From Streptomyces rishiriensis (GTDB lineage Bacteria > Actinomycetota > Actinomycetes > Streptomycetales > Streptomycetaceae): a stretch of 64,000 nt of DNA. The notes below the pieces were generated by a model. That model worked only from the letters and a program-made list of their open reading frames with translations. It was not told where the DNA came from and did no database searches. Location: positions 558,001 to 622,000 of the forward strand of contig NZ_JAUSWV010000002.1 in assembly GCF_030815485.1 (NCBI RefSeq), given 5' to 3'. Shown one piece after another: positions 39,453 through 48,363 of this stretch. Made by a program: the position numbers and the translations under genes. The number at the start of each line of letters is the position of its first letter. The first letter of the stretch is position 1.

Positions 39453-40151
39453 TCAGTCGCAACCGGTGCCGTCCTCGGGGACGTTCCCGTCGAGGCGCTC
39501 CCCCGTGGCGCGGACCGTCGGCTGGTCGGTCACGTCGTCCAACGCCTCACCGATCCCCGACAGCAGCGGAGCGTGGTCCGGTGAGCTCGCCAGCCAGGGC
39601 AGGAGCAAGGTCCACAACTGCGTCACGCGGTCCACCGAGAGCCAGTCGTCGTCGGCCGCGCCCAGCACCTCGAACCCCGTCGTCGCCGCCACGATCACGG
39701 TCGTCGCGGAGTCGATCGAGACGTCCTGGGCGAGCTCCCCCTCGTGCTGCGCCTGGACGATGACATCGTGCACCCACGTCCGCCACCACCGCAGCATCCG
39801 CGCCTCGTTCCTACGGGCCGGATCACCGCTCAGCCGGAACCCCGCCCTGATCACGGGGTCGGCGACCACGGCCAGGAGCAGGTTGCAGGCCGTGTGCACC
39901 AAGGACTGCAGGAGCGTGTCCGCCGCGCCGCGACATCGTTTCGCGAGTTCCTCCGCGGAGTCGGCCGCCGCCCGCTCCACCTCTCCAGCGAGATCGCTCT
40001 TGCTGGCGAAATGGAAGTGCAGTGCTCCGGTGCTCACACCGGCCCGCTCGCTGATGACGGGAAGAGAGGTCCGCGCGTACCCCTCGGCGGCGAACAACTC
40101 GGCGGCCGCTTCGACAAGAGACTGACGTGTGCGCAGCGCTCGCGCCCCCAT
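39453..40151 (-). CDS. TetR family regulator, ScbR/ArpA (butyrolactone-receptor)-like
   Basis: 232-residue TetR regulator. The N-terminal helix-turn-helix (about 5-55) ends in GALHFHFASKSDLA, the wording typical of gamma-butyrolactone receptors and their pseudo-receptors. The C-terminal domain contains conserved Trp residues (RWWRTWVHD near 120-130), including a position that contacts ligand in such receptors. Start ATG 40151, ten bases after GGAGG. The upstream region has an AT-rich dyad (AAAC-N5-GTTT at 40249-40261), a possible autoregulatory element. No butyrolactone synthase gene is in the window, so receptor function is a family-level suggestion only. Confidence 0.8.
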   Translation of the reverse strand: MGARALRTRQSLVEAAAELFAAEGYARTSLPVISERAGVSTGALHFHFASKSDLAGEVERAAADSAEELAKRCRGAADTLLQSLVHTACNLLLAVVADPVIRAGFRLSGDPARRNEARMLRWWRTWVHDVIVQAQHEGELAQDVSIDSATTVIVAATTGFEVLGAADDDWLSVDRVTQLWTLLLPWLASSPDHAPLLSGIGEALDDVTDQPTVRATGERLDGNVPEDGTGCD

Positions 40152-40341
40152 GACCACCAGGCCTCCCTCCCCCACCGGTACAGGGACGACGCGGGACCGG
40201 GCCGCTCCGTCCGGATCAAGGAGAGCATCCCACCGGTGAGGCATAAGTAAACCGCATGTTTGGTATTTTTACCTGGAACGACCTATCTCCCCGAACCCGT
40301 CACCGGGCCTCGAAACGAGAGGAGCGGGGCGCGCCGCCGGC

Positions 40342-41076
40342 TCAGGCGATGCCGCCGTTCACGAAGAGGACCTGTCCGTTCACCCAACGTCCCGGGCCGG
40401 CCAGGAAGGCCACGGTCTCGGCGATGTCCTCGGGCGTGCCGAGCCGCTCCAGCGGGGGCTGCGCGGCGAGGCGGTCGATCGTCTCCTGGTCCTTGCCCTC
40501 GAGGAAGAGCGGGGTGGCGGTCGGGCCGGGCGCGACCGCGTTGACGGTGACGTCCCGACCGCGCATCTCACGGGCCAGCACCAGCGTCATGGCCTCGACG
40601 GCCCCCTTGCTCGCCGCGTAGGGCGCGTATCCGGGGAAGGCCAGCCGGGTCACCGAGGTGGAGAAGGTGACCACCGCCCCGCCCTCGCGCACGCGGCGCG
40701 CCGCTTCCCGGGCCACGACGAAGGCGCCACGGACGTTCGTCCGCATCAGCCGGTCGAACGCGTCGAGATCGAACTCGGCGACCGGCGCGAGAGTCATCAC
40801 GCCGGCGGTGTGCACCACGACGTCGATCCCGCCGAACGCCTCCTCCACGGCGGAGAACACGTCGGCCATGGCGCCTTCGTCGGCGACGTCACCGCTGACC
40901 GCGAGCGCCCTGCCGCCTGCCGCCTCGACCGCGGCGACGGTCTCCTCCGCGGCCTTCCTGTTGCCCGCGTAGTGCACACCGACGGCCATGCCCTCCGTCG
41001 CGAGCCGACGGGCCACGGCCCTACCGATCCCTCCGGAAGCGCCGGTGACGAGTGCGACGCGTGTGGTCTTGGACAT
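40342..41076 (-). CDS. SDR family oxidoreductase
   Basis: 244-residue classical SDR close in style to 3-oxoacyl-ACP-reductase-like enzymes. Cofactor motif TGASGGIG at 12-19, NNAG replaced by HTAG near 87-90, catalytic Ser and the YAASK motif near 151-155, and a C-terminal FVNGGIA. The conserved first Asn of the NNAG motif is thus His. ATG 41076 follows a GGAGGC-like site. It is divergent from a TetR gene 111 bases away, and two 18-base direct repeats lie in the gap; likely target of that regulator. Substrate unknown. Confidence 0.88.
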   Translation of the reverse strand: MSKTTRVALVTGASGGIGRAVARRLATEGMAVGVHYAGNRKAAEETVAAVEAAGGRALAVSGDVADEGAMADVFSAVEEAFGGIDVVVHTAGVMTLAPVAEFDLDAFDRLMRTNVRGAFVVAREAARRVREGGAVVTFSTSVTRLAFPGYAPYAASKGAVEAMTLVLAREMRGRDVTVNAVAPGPTATPLFLEGKDQETIDRLAAQPPLERLGTPEDIAETVAFLAGPGRWVNGQVLFVNGGIA

Positions 41077-41098
41077 GATGCTGCCTCCAGTTCATTTA

Positions 41099-41144
41099 TG
41101 AACGCTGAGTCCATATAATCACGTTGTGAACGCTGCGTCCATAT
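41099..41144. promoter_or_regulatory. Paired 18-base direct repeats, putative TetR operator
   Basis: TGAACGCTGAGTCCATAT at 41099-41116 recurs at 41127-41144 with one change (A to C at position 10), a 28-base period. Each copy holds a TGxAC-N5-GTxCA dyad. They lie in the SDR/TetR divergent gap. Confidence 0.6.
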
Positions 41145-41187
41145 GCCAGGCTGTGGATCCCTCGGACGATGCCTGGAGGTCGGCGCC

Positions 41188-41802
41188 ATGCAGGAACGGT
41201 CGGAACCGGAAGCCGCACGCGGACCACGGCGCGGCCGGGGCCGACGCCCCACCGCCGAGGTGCGCGCGGACGTCCTCGACGCCGCCGGCGCCCTGCTGCT
41301 CGAGCGCGGCATGGGCGGGTTCACCATCGAGGCGGTCGCCGAGCGGGCAGGAGTCAGCAAGACGACGATCTACAAGTGGTGGCCGTCCAAGGGAGCGCTC
41401 GCCCTCGACGGCTACTTCCACGCCGTGGAGTCCGTGCTGGCCTTCCCCGACAGCGACGACGTGGAGGCCGACCTCACGGCGCAGCTCCGCGCGTTCGTCC
41501 GGATACTCACCGGGACACCCGCCGGGCGGGTGATCGCCGAGCTCATCGGCCAGGCCCAGACCGATCCGGAGCTGTCCGCCGCTCTGCTGGAACGTTACTC
41601 CGACCCGCGCCGCGAACTCGCGGTCCGGCGGATGAGGCGGGCGCAGACGGAGGGACAGCTACGTCCCGACGTCGATCCCGAGGTCCTGGTGGACCAGCTG
41701 TGGGGTGCCTGCTATCACCGCTTGCTGATGCCCAGCCTGCCGCTCGTCGAGGAGTTCGCGACGAGCCTGGTCGCCAACCTGCTGCGCGGCGTACGCGCCT
41801 GA
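41188..41802 (+). CDS. TetR family regulator
   Basis: 204-residue TetR protein. Helix-turn-helix at about 25-68 with FTIEAVAERAGVSKTTIYKWW as the recognition region; a Pro-containing TetR_C-like domain follows (GRVIAELIGQAQTDPEL). Start ATG 41188 is eight bases after GGAGG. The Arg-rich first 20 residues are a basic arm. Divergent SDR gene and the paired 18-base repeats suggest it represses itself and that SDR. Confidence 0.88.
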   Translation: MQERSEPEAARGPRRGRGRRPTAEVRADVLDAAGALLLERGMGGFTIEAVAERAGVSKTTIYKWWPSKGALALDGYFHAVESVLAFPDSDDVEADLTAQLRAFVRILTGTPAGRVIAELIGQAQTDPELSAALLERYSDPRRELAVRRMRRAQTEGQLRPDVDPEVLVDQLWGACYHRLLMPSLPLVEEFATSLVANLLRGVRA

Positions 41803-41991
41803 CGAGGAGCGGAAGGCCACCGGCGCGCCTCTCCGCTCCGGCCGCGGGCCTCCGCCTCTTCCGGCAACGCGTTCGCTCCGGACTCTGGCCCCGGTGACCT
41901 ACCGGGCGGTATACAAGCCCAGTCGAACGGTATGCCGACCGTACGGGACGGCGTCGTCGACGGGGCGTGGGCTTCAAGGGGGAGGAACTCG

Positions 41992-42906
41992 ATGCAGCGC
42001 GACGTTCGCACGGGAGGACCGGCCGGCCATCGGCGAAGGGGCGTCACTCTTCTTGCCGCACTGGGGAGTTGTGCCCTGGTCGCCGCTTCCGCGGCACCGG
42101 CCGCGGCGCACGGCGGAGGCGGAAGCGCCGCTCGGTACGTGGCGCTCGGCGACTCCTACACCTCCGGCCCTCTCATTCCCCGGCAGGTGGACGCCAACTG
42201 CGCCCGCTCGGACCACAATTACCCGTCGATAGTGGCCGGGCGGCTCCGGACGGCCACGTTCAAGGACGTCAGCTGCGGCGGGGCGACCACCGAACACATG
42301 TGGAAGGCGCAGGGGACCAACGGCCCCCAACTCGACGCGGTGGGACGGAACAGCGACCTCGTGACCGTCCAGATCGGCGGCAACGACATCGGCTTCGGCA
42401 CCATCATCGGGACCTGCGCCCAACTGGCCGCGCAGGACCCGACGGGCAACCCGTGCCAACGCCACTACGGCTCCTCGGGCGTCGACCAGCTCACCGTCGC
42501 GATAGCCAAGACCGTCCCCAAGGTCGCCCGGGTGCTCCAGGCCGTGCACGACCGGGCCCCGCACGCCCGCATACTCGTCGTCGGCTACCCGGACCTGCTG
42601 CCCGACGACGGCAGCGGCTGTGCGCCCTCGGTGCCGTTCGCGACGCAGGACTTCCCCTACCTCCGGGACACCGGCAAACGGCTCAACCTCATGCTCCGTC
42701 TGGTGGCGCGCTGGAACCACGCCGAGTACGTGGACACCTACGGCCCGACCATCGGCCACGACATGTGCAAGCCCCCGTCGGAGCGGTGGATCGAACCCTT
42801 GCAGCCCTCCTCCCCCGCGGCTCCCGCACACCCCAACGCCAAGGGTGAGGAAGCCATGGCGGGGGCGGTGTGGCAGCGCCTGACGCACGGCCGGGGCGGC
42901 CGCTGA
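41992..42906 (+). CDS. Secreted SGNH/GDSL hydrolase
   Basis: 304-residue exported esterase or lipase. Signal peptide 1-39: Arg-rich start, hydrophobic core LLAALGSCALVAASAA, cleavage near AAAH. Block I is ALGDSYTSG with nucleophile Ser55; block II Gly is in CGGAT (95-99); block III GGND gives Asn131; block V gives His280 (PAHPNAKG). Six Cys in the mature protein could form three disulfides, as in the Streptomyces SGNH lipase family. ATG 41992 follows GGAGG. Substrate (lipid or other ester) unknown. Confidence 0.9.
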   Translation: MQRDVRTGGPAGHRRRGVTLLAALGSCALVAASAAPAAAHGGGGSAARYVALGDSYTSGPLIPRQVDANCARSDHNYPSIVAGRLRTATFKDVSCGGATTEHMWKAQGTNGPQLDAVGRNSDLVTVQIGGNDIGFGTIIGTCAQLAAQDPTGNPCQRHYGSSGVDQLTVAIAKTVPKVARVLQAVHDRAPHARILVVGYPDLLPDDGSGCAPSVPFATQDFPYLRDTGKRLNLMLRLVARWNHAEYVDTYGPTIGHDMCKPPSERWIEPLQPSSPAAPAHPNAKGEEAMAGAVWQRLTHGRGGR

Positions 42907-43021
42907 CCGACGGACGGACGGTGGACGGCGGGGCGGCAGACGCCGAGACAGCGGCGGGGGCAGACAGCGGATGACCGGCGCCGTTCGGCCGCGCGCCGTG
43001 CTGGTCCGCGCCGGTCCGCCC

Positions 43022-43042
43022 GGCCGGGGCCACGCCCCGGCC
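43022..43042. terminator. Hairpin between convergent genes
   Basis: GGCCGGGGC (43022-43030) pairs with GCCCCGGCC (43034-43042) around a 3-base loop, between the SGNH hydrolase stop and the stop of the small minus-strand gene. Confidence 0.6.
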
Positions 43043-43060
43043 CCGCCCCTCCCGGCCGGC

Positions 43061-43378
43061 TCACATGTCGGAGTCGATGCCGGTGACCACCGCCGGTCCC
43101 AGCGGCGCGCTGCTGTCGTCGAGCCCGGCGGCATGCAGCGCGGAGTCCGCGAGCCTGCGGGCGTCCTCCTCGGCGTGCGGACCGCTGTCCGCCTCGACGG
43201 CGAGCCGGATGGTGAACGTGTCGTCCTCGTTCACGGTGAGCGGGTCGAGGTCCTGCGCGCTGCCCATCCGCGTGCGGTGCGGATCGGCAGGGCGCAGGGC
43301 CTGACTCAGCCGCGTTCGCGTCTCGTCCTCGACGTCGGCGGTGAAGGTGCCGGGCACGGTGATCACGTAGGTGGTCAT
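43061..43378 (-). CDS. Small hypothetical protein
   Basis: 105-residue acidic protein starting TTYVITVPGTFTAD, with codon bias of a real gene and an AAAGGA site six bases before ATG 43378. It alternates short beta strands with charged stretches (DPLTVNEDDTFTIRLAVEADSG), and has no signal peptide, Cys or membrane segment. I do not recognise a family. It is divergent from the FUSC gene and convergent with the SGNH hydrolase gene. Confidence 0.72.
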   Translation of the reverse strand: MTTYVITVPGTFTADVEDETRTRLSQALRPADPHRTRMGSAQDLDPLTVNEDDTFTIRLAVEADSGPHAEEDARRLADSALHAAGLDDSSAPLGPAVVTGIDSDM

Positions 43379-43704
43379 GGTGTTCCTTTCCTCAGATCCT
43401 CTGGTCCGTTGTTTCTCGGTCCGTTGTCCTCGGGTTCCCTCCCGCATACCCCCGGAGCGGGCGGTCGATCTCCGCTCTCTTCGGGCAGGCCCCGTCAGCC
43501 GGCCCGCCGTCACCCTGTTTCCCCTTCTCGGGCGGTCCGCGCACGGCCGGAGCCCCGCGGCCGCGCACCCGTGCCCGCAGCCCACGGAGGACGGCATCCG
43601 CACCCGTGCCGGCAGCACGGCGGCGCCCGCCTGCGCGACCCCCCGACCCGCGCGACACTGAAAGCCGCGGATCGTCCTCGGGTGGTGCGCGGAGAGGAGC
43701 GCTG

Positions 43705-45900
43705 ATGCCCAAGCGGCCGTCGCTCGCCGAATCCGTCCGGGCCGGCCGGCGCGCGACGCGTGTCACGGCCTCCGCGGCGGCCGGGTTCTATCCGGCGGCG
43801 TACGTCCTCGACCAGCCCGTGACCGCCGTATACGCCCTGTTCACACCCATCGCGTTCGGCCTGCTCTCGCCGGTACCGGGGTCCGGTCGCCGGCGTGCGC
43901 TGACCGTACTGCGCGCCTTGCCGGCCGCCGCCGTCCTCACCGCCGCGGGCACGGCCCTCGCCGTGCAGACCTGGTCGGCCGTGGCGGGCATGCTGGTCGT
44001 CGGGTTCGTGCTGATGTTCGGCTCGGTGTGCGGCCCGCGTCTGGCCGGCACCGTCCCCGGGCTTCAGCTGTTCTACATCCTCGCGTGTTTCCCGCCCTTC
44101 GCCCCGCAGACCCTGCCCGAGCGGCTGACCGGGGTCGCCATCGGCGGGGCGGCGCTCGTCCTGTGCGAGGTGGCGGTGCTTCCCGATCCGCCGGATCCGT
44201 CGTACGGCGAGCGGATCGCCGACACCTTGGACCTCGCGGCCCGGGCCACCCGCGCGCTGACCCGCACCGACGGCCCGGAGCCCGGTCAGGCCGGACGGCT
44301 GAGAGCGGCGGGCCGGGGCCTGCGCTTCTCGCAGCAGCCTGTCGGCGCCCGCCCGACCGGAGCGGGAAGGGCGGACCGCGCGCTCGCCCAGGCGGGTTCC
44401 GCGACCCGGCGGCTCGTCGACCAGTTGGCCGCCCTCACCGAGACGCACTCCGCGCCCTCCGACACCGCCTCGCAGAATCTGCTGCACGGCACCGCGGCGG
44501 CCTGCGCCGAAACGGCCGGCGCGCTGCGCCGGTCGCGGCCCGCGGCGGGGCCCGAACTGATCGAGGAGTTGATCGAACAGTTCCTCGGCTCCCGCGACGG
44601 GGACCCCACCGATCGGGCCCCCCGCCCGCACCAGGTGCTGCGGCGGCAGTCGACGGTGCTGACGATCGCGGTCTCCGCGGTGACCGTCCGCACGGCCGTC
44701 GCCCTGGCCCTCGACGGCCGCCGACCGGTCCACGGCCTGCCCCGGGAACAGTTCTGGTACGCGCGGACGCCGACGGTCCGCCTGTTCACCATCCGTCTCA
44801 CCGGCAATCTGACGCGGCGCTCGGTCGTCTTCCAGAACGCGCTGCGCAGCGCCCTCGGCCTCGCACTCGCCCGCCTGGTGGCGGGATCGCTCGACCTGTC
44901 GCACGGATTCTGGGTCCTGCTGACCGTGCTGACCCTGGGGCGGACCACGGCCGGCGCCGCCTGGTCCGCCGTCCGCGCCGCCGTCGTGGGCACGATGGCC
45001 GGTGCGCTGGCCGCCGGTGTGCTCCTCATCGGGGCGGGCCAGTCCACCGAGGTGTACGCGTACCTGCTCGTGCCGATGATGCTGATCGCCTTCGCGGTAG
45101 GGCCGTTGGAGGGTCCTGCCTGGGCTCAGGGACTGTTCACCCTGGTCGTCTCCACGGCGTTCGCGCAGATCGCACCCGTGACCTGGCGGCTCGCGGAGAT
45201 GCGTGTCCTCGACGTGCTGACCGGGAGCGCGGTCGGGCTGCTGTGCGGTGTGCTCGCCTGGCCGTTCGGGGCCCGGGCCGAGACGCGGCGCAGCATGACG
45301 GCGCTGCTCGAATCCGCCGCGCCCGTGGTGCGGGCCACCGCCGCCGCGGCGACCGGTGACGGTCCGGCGGGCCGCGGCGACGCCGCCCGGCAGGCCGTCC
45401 GGCTGACCCTGCACCGGCTTCGCATCGCGGAGGGCTCGTACGCGCAGTACCGAACGGAGCCCTCCGCCGCCGCCCGTGAGCCCGAACCCGACTATCTCGC
45501 CGCCCTCAACTTCGGCTCCCGCGTCCTGGTAGGCGCCTACTGGCTCCCCCGGACGGACCGTCCGCCCGGTCTGCCTCCCGCCGCGCTGCAGTGGGCCCGG
45601 CGCGTCAGCGAGGAGGCGGCGACAGCCGTCGTCCGGGCGGCCGACTTCCCTCCGGGCGGCATCCGTGTCCGGCTGACACCACCGCCCACCCTGCCGCCCG
45701 GAGTCCCGCCACGGGTGCTGTCCCTCCTGACCGACATCGAGGTATGGCTCAACGCGCTCGCGGCCGACCTCAGAACCAGCACGAGCCCCGGCCCCGGCCC
45801 TCGGACTACCCGGTCACCGGCTCCTCGACGGCCGCATCGTGAGCCGGCGGGCCCTGAGCCACCAAGGTCGCGACCGTGGGGCCGTCGGGGCGGACGGTGA
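43705..45900 (+). CDS. FUSC family membrane protein
   Basis: 731-residue membrane protein with two blocks of hydrophobic helices (about 20-165 and 395-520) separated by a soluble, mostly helical region: the layout of fusaric-acid-resistance/aromatic-acid-exporter-like FUSC proteins. The second block contains GFWVLLTVLTLGRTTAGAAW, the FUSC signature. Start ATG 43705, six bases after GAGGAG. The last 30 residues are Pro/Arg-rich and overlap the 3' end of the convergent P450 gene by 95 bases, so the C-terminal tail may be a recent extension caused by loss of a stop. Substrate unknown. Confidence 0.85.
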   Translation: MPKRPSLAESVRAGRRATRVTASAAAGFYPAAYVLDQPVTAVYALFTPIAFGLLSPVPGSGRRRALTVLRALPAAAVLTAAGTALAVQTWSAVAGMLVVGFVLMFGSVCGPRLAGTVPGLQLFYILACFPPFAPQTLPERLTGVAIGGAALVLCEVAVLPDPPDPSYGERIADTLDLAARATRALTRTDGPEPGQAGRLRAAGRGLRFSQQPVGARPTGAGRADRALAQAGSATRRLVDQLAALTETHSAPSDTASQNLLHGTAAACAETAGALRRSRPAAGPELIEELIEQFLGSRDGDPTDRAPRPHQVLRRQSTVLTIAVSAVTVRTAVALALDGRRPVHGLPREQFWYARTPTVRLFTIRLTGNLTRRSVVFQNALRSALGLALARLVAGSLDLSHGFWVLLTVLTLGRTTAGAAWSAVRAAVVGTMAGALAAGVLLIGAGQSTEVYAYLLVPMMLIAFAVGPLEGPAWAQGLFTLVVSTAFAQIAPVTWRLAEMRVLDVLTGSAVGLLCGVLAWPFGARAETRRSMTALLESAAPVVRATAAAATGDGPAGRGDAARQAVRLTLHRLRIAEGSYAQYRTEPSAAAREPEPDYLAALNFGSRVLVGAYWLPRTDRPPGLPPAALQWARRVSEEAATAVVRAADFPPGGIRVRLTPPPTLPPGVPPRVLSLLTDIEVWLNALAADLRTSTSPGPGPRTTRSPAPRRPHREPAGPEPPRSRPWGRRGGR

Positions 45901-47176
45901 AGCCGTACGTCGTCCTGGCCGGGGTGGCGGAGAAGGCCAAGGTATGTACCGGCAGCAACTGTTCGAGCAGGACGGTCGACTCGCGGAGCGCGAACTGCAC
46001 GCCGAGGCAGGCCCGGGGCCCGATACCGAACGGGTAATAGGCACCCGGATCCGTGGGCCGACCGCCCGGGGTGACGAACCTCAGCGGGTCGAAGTGCTCC
46101 GGATCCGGCCACAGTTCGGGATCACGGTGCGTGAGGTACGGGCAGACGAGGAGGTCGGTGCCGGCCTCGATGGCGTAGCCGCCGAGGATGTCGTCCTCGG
46201 CGGCGTGGCGGGGCAGGATCCACGCGGACGGATAGAGCCGGAGCGTCTCGTGGACCAGGGCCTGGATGGCCTGGCGGCGTTGCGGCGAGCCTTCGTCACC
46301 GGCGGCGAGAGCTTGTCCGCGGGCGGCGGGGTACCGGTCGAGGAGCAGATAGAGCCAGGTGAGAGTGGTAGCGGTGGTCTCGTGCCCGGCGGCGAGCAAC
46401 GTGACCAGCTCATCGCGGATCAACTGGTCGGTGTAGGCGGGATGCTCGCTGCCGGCGTCGGTGAGGACTTGCAGCAGGCCCGGGCCGTCCGGACCCGCCC
46501 TGCCGTTCCGGGCGGCCTCGATGGCGTGCCCGGCGACCGCGTCGATCCGGGCGAGATCGGCGGCCACGGCGCCCCTGGCGTCGGAGGCATCGGCGGGCAG
46601 CGTCGGAAGGGCGGTCGCCACGACTGCCACGGAGTTCAGTTCGCGCTCCGTCCCGTCGTCGAGGGGGTGCCCGGTGAGGGAGCGCCAGATGGCGTCCAGG
46701 GCGAAGCGGCGCATCTCCCGCCCGACGTCGAGGCTCTGCCCCGTGCGGGCGTATCCGGCCCAGCGCTCGGCGGTGGTGCGGGCGGCCGCGGTGATCCGCT
46801 GCTCGTAGCGGCGCATCCCGGTACCGGTGAACTGGGACTGCAGCAGCCGGCGTTGGCTCTTCCACGCCGTACCGGTGGCGGCCAGGACCCCGTCGCCGAT
46901 CAGCAGGCGGGCGCGGTGGGAGCGCTTGACGTACCGCTCGGGGTACCGGGCGAGTACGTGCTGGACCGCCGACGGGTCGGTGACGAGCACGGTGGGCGAC
47001 GGCCCGAGGCGGAACGCGGCGACGCCGCCCCTCCGTTCACGCACCCGGGACAGCAACTCGACCAGCTCGCCGCCCTCGGCGCGCCATCGCTCCACGAGCG
47101 CGGGCTCGACCTCGGGGACCGGCCGCCCTGTTCCGGGACCGAGCGGGAGCGAGCCGTGACCGGCTTCGGGTTCCAT
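45806..47176 (-). CDS. Cytochrome P450
   Basis: 456-residue P450. Seen: I-helix AGHETT at 263-268, K-helix ExxR (Glu310-Arg313), and the heme-binding loop FGIGPRACLG with Cys390 as the thiolate ligand. The N-terminus has no membrane anchor, so it is soluble and needs a ferredoxin partner; none is adjacent. The length and the Pro-rich meander region are near the CYP102-like or class of larger Streptomyces P450s. ATG 47176 follows AGGAGAAG. Substrate not predictable. Confidence 0.92.
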   Translation of the reverse strand: MEPEAGHGSLPLGPGTGRPVPEVEPALVERWRAEGGELVELLSRVRERRGGVAAFRLGPSPTVLVTDPSAVQHVLARYPERYVKRSHRARLLIGDGVLAATGTAWKSQRRLLQSQFTGTGMRRYEQRITAAARTTAERWAGYARTGQSLDVGREMRRFALDAIWRSLTGHPLDDGTERELNSVAVVATALPTLPADASDARGAVAADLARIDAVAGHAIEAARNGRAGPDGPGLLQVLTDAGSEHPAYTDQLIRDELVTLLAAGHETTATTLTWLYLLLDRYPAARGQALAAGDEGSPQRRQAIQALVHETLRLYPSAWILPRHAAEDDILGGYAIEAGTDLLVCPYLTHRDPELWPDPEHFDPLRFVTPGGRPTDPGAYYPFGIGPRACLGVQFALRESTVLLEQLLPVHTLAFSATPARTTYGFTVRPDGPTVATLVAQGPPAHDAAVEEPVTG

Positions 47177-47558
47177 GATTCTTCTCCTGGTCGATGGCGA
47201 TGCCGGGCCGCGACGGAGCACGGACGCCGTGCGGACTGTACGGGATCGGACACCTTGGGTGACAGCACGCCGAGGGCGCCCCGCAACCCTCCCCGGCCCG
47301 CGACTGCTTGACCCCGGCTCCTTGCCCCCCGACTCCTACGCCCGCGCGCGGCGGCCTACACGTGAGCGGTCACAGCTCCGCGTCGTCGTCGGCGGCGAGC
47401 GCCGACGCCACAGCCGGAGCGCACTGCGCCCCGGCGTGTCGTTCGCTCAGGGCATGGCCCGCACCGCCGACGGGCCACTCCTGTCCTGTCGTCCGGGACG
47501 ACCCCATGGCCGCCGCCTGGTGGCCGTGCGCCGTTGCGCACGGCCGTCCACGTCGGTC
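47177..47558. other. 382-base intergenic region
   Basis: Holds the promoter area of the P450 gene on the left and the terminator of the SDR gene on the right (47522-47545). Frames in between have poor coding character; I see no gene. Confidence 0.5.
47522..47545 (-). terminator. Terminator after the SDR gene
   Basis: GGCCGTGCG (47522-47530) pairs perfectly with CGCACGGCC (47537-47545) around a 6-base loop, 13 bases beyond the SDR stop. Confidence 0.75.
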
Positions 47559-48257
47559 TCAGGACCAGTCGATCGGGCCGCTGCGGTCGATGAAACGTCC
47601 GGAGCCGGCGCCGGGTCCCTCGGTCGCCAGACGGACGATCGCGTCGGTGCCCTCGGTGACGGACTGCGGGCCGCTGTGGCCGTTGAGATCGGTGGCGGTG
47701 TAGCCGGGATCGGCGGCGTTGACGCGGATGTCCTCGAGCCCCTTGGCGTACTGGGTGGTCAACATGGTGAGGGCCGCCTTCGAGGCGGTGTACAGAGGTG
47801 CGACGACGGAGGACTCCGGCCGTGCGGGGTCGTGGGTGAGGGCGAGCGATCCCATGCCGCTGCTGACGTTGATGACGACCGGGTCGGTCGACCGGCGCAG
47901 CAGCGGAAGGAAGGCATGGGTCGTCCGGACCACGCCGAAGAGGTTGACATCGAAGACGCTCAGCGCGTCCGCGCCGGTCAGGTCGCCGGGGTCGCCGTGC
48001 GGACCGTGCACGCCGGCGTTGTTGACCAGGACATCGAGCACACCTTCGTGTGCGGCGATGTCAGCTGCCGCGGAGGCGACGGAGGCGTCGTCGGTGACGT
48101 CGATACGGACGAATCGCGCGCCCAGGGCGGCCGCGGCCGCCGCGCCCCGTTCCGGGTCACGGGCTCCCACGATCACGGTGTGACCGAGCTCGACGAGGCG
48201 GCGGGCGGTCTCGTGGCCGAGGCCCTTGTTGGCTCCGGTGATGAAGGTGATGGTCAT
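47559..48257 (-). CDS. SDR family oxidoreductase
   Basis: 232-residue SDR. Cofactor motif TGANKGLG at 7-14 (the GANKGLG form seen in carbonyl-reductase-like SDRs), NNAG near 80-83, catalytic Ser in NVSSGMG and the YTASK motif near 155. The ATG at 48257 is chosen over the upstream Met because it gives the standard short N-terminus. Divergent from an XRE-MmyB regulator 106 bases away, a pairing that is common in actinomycetes, so that regulator probably controls it. Substrate unknown. Confidence 0.88.
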   Translation of the reverse strand: MTITFITGANKGLGHETARRLVELGHTVIVGARDPERGAAAAAALGARFVRIDVTDDASVASAAADIAAHEGVLDVLVNNAGVHGPHGDPGDLTGADALSVFDVNLFGVVRTTHAFLPLLRRSTDPVVINVSSGMGSLALTHDPARPESSVVAPLYTASKAALTMLTTQYAKGLEDIRVNAADPGYTATDLNGHSGPQSVTEGTDAIVRLATEGPGAGSGRFIDRSGPIDWS

Positions 48258-48363
48258 GCGGTGATCGTCCCCGCCTCGGAGAGGCCGGGCCAGGGACGCT
48301 TCGACCGTAGGAACGGCAGTACCACGATCACGGTCGGCGAGGGAGTGGGGCAAACTGGATGCC

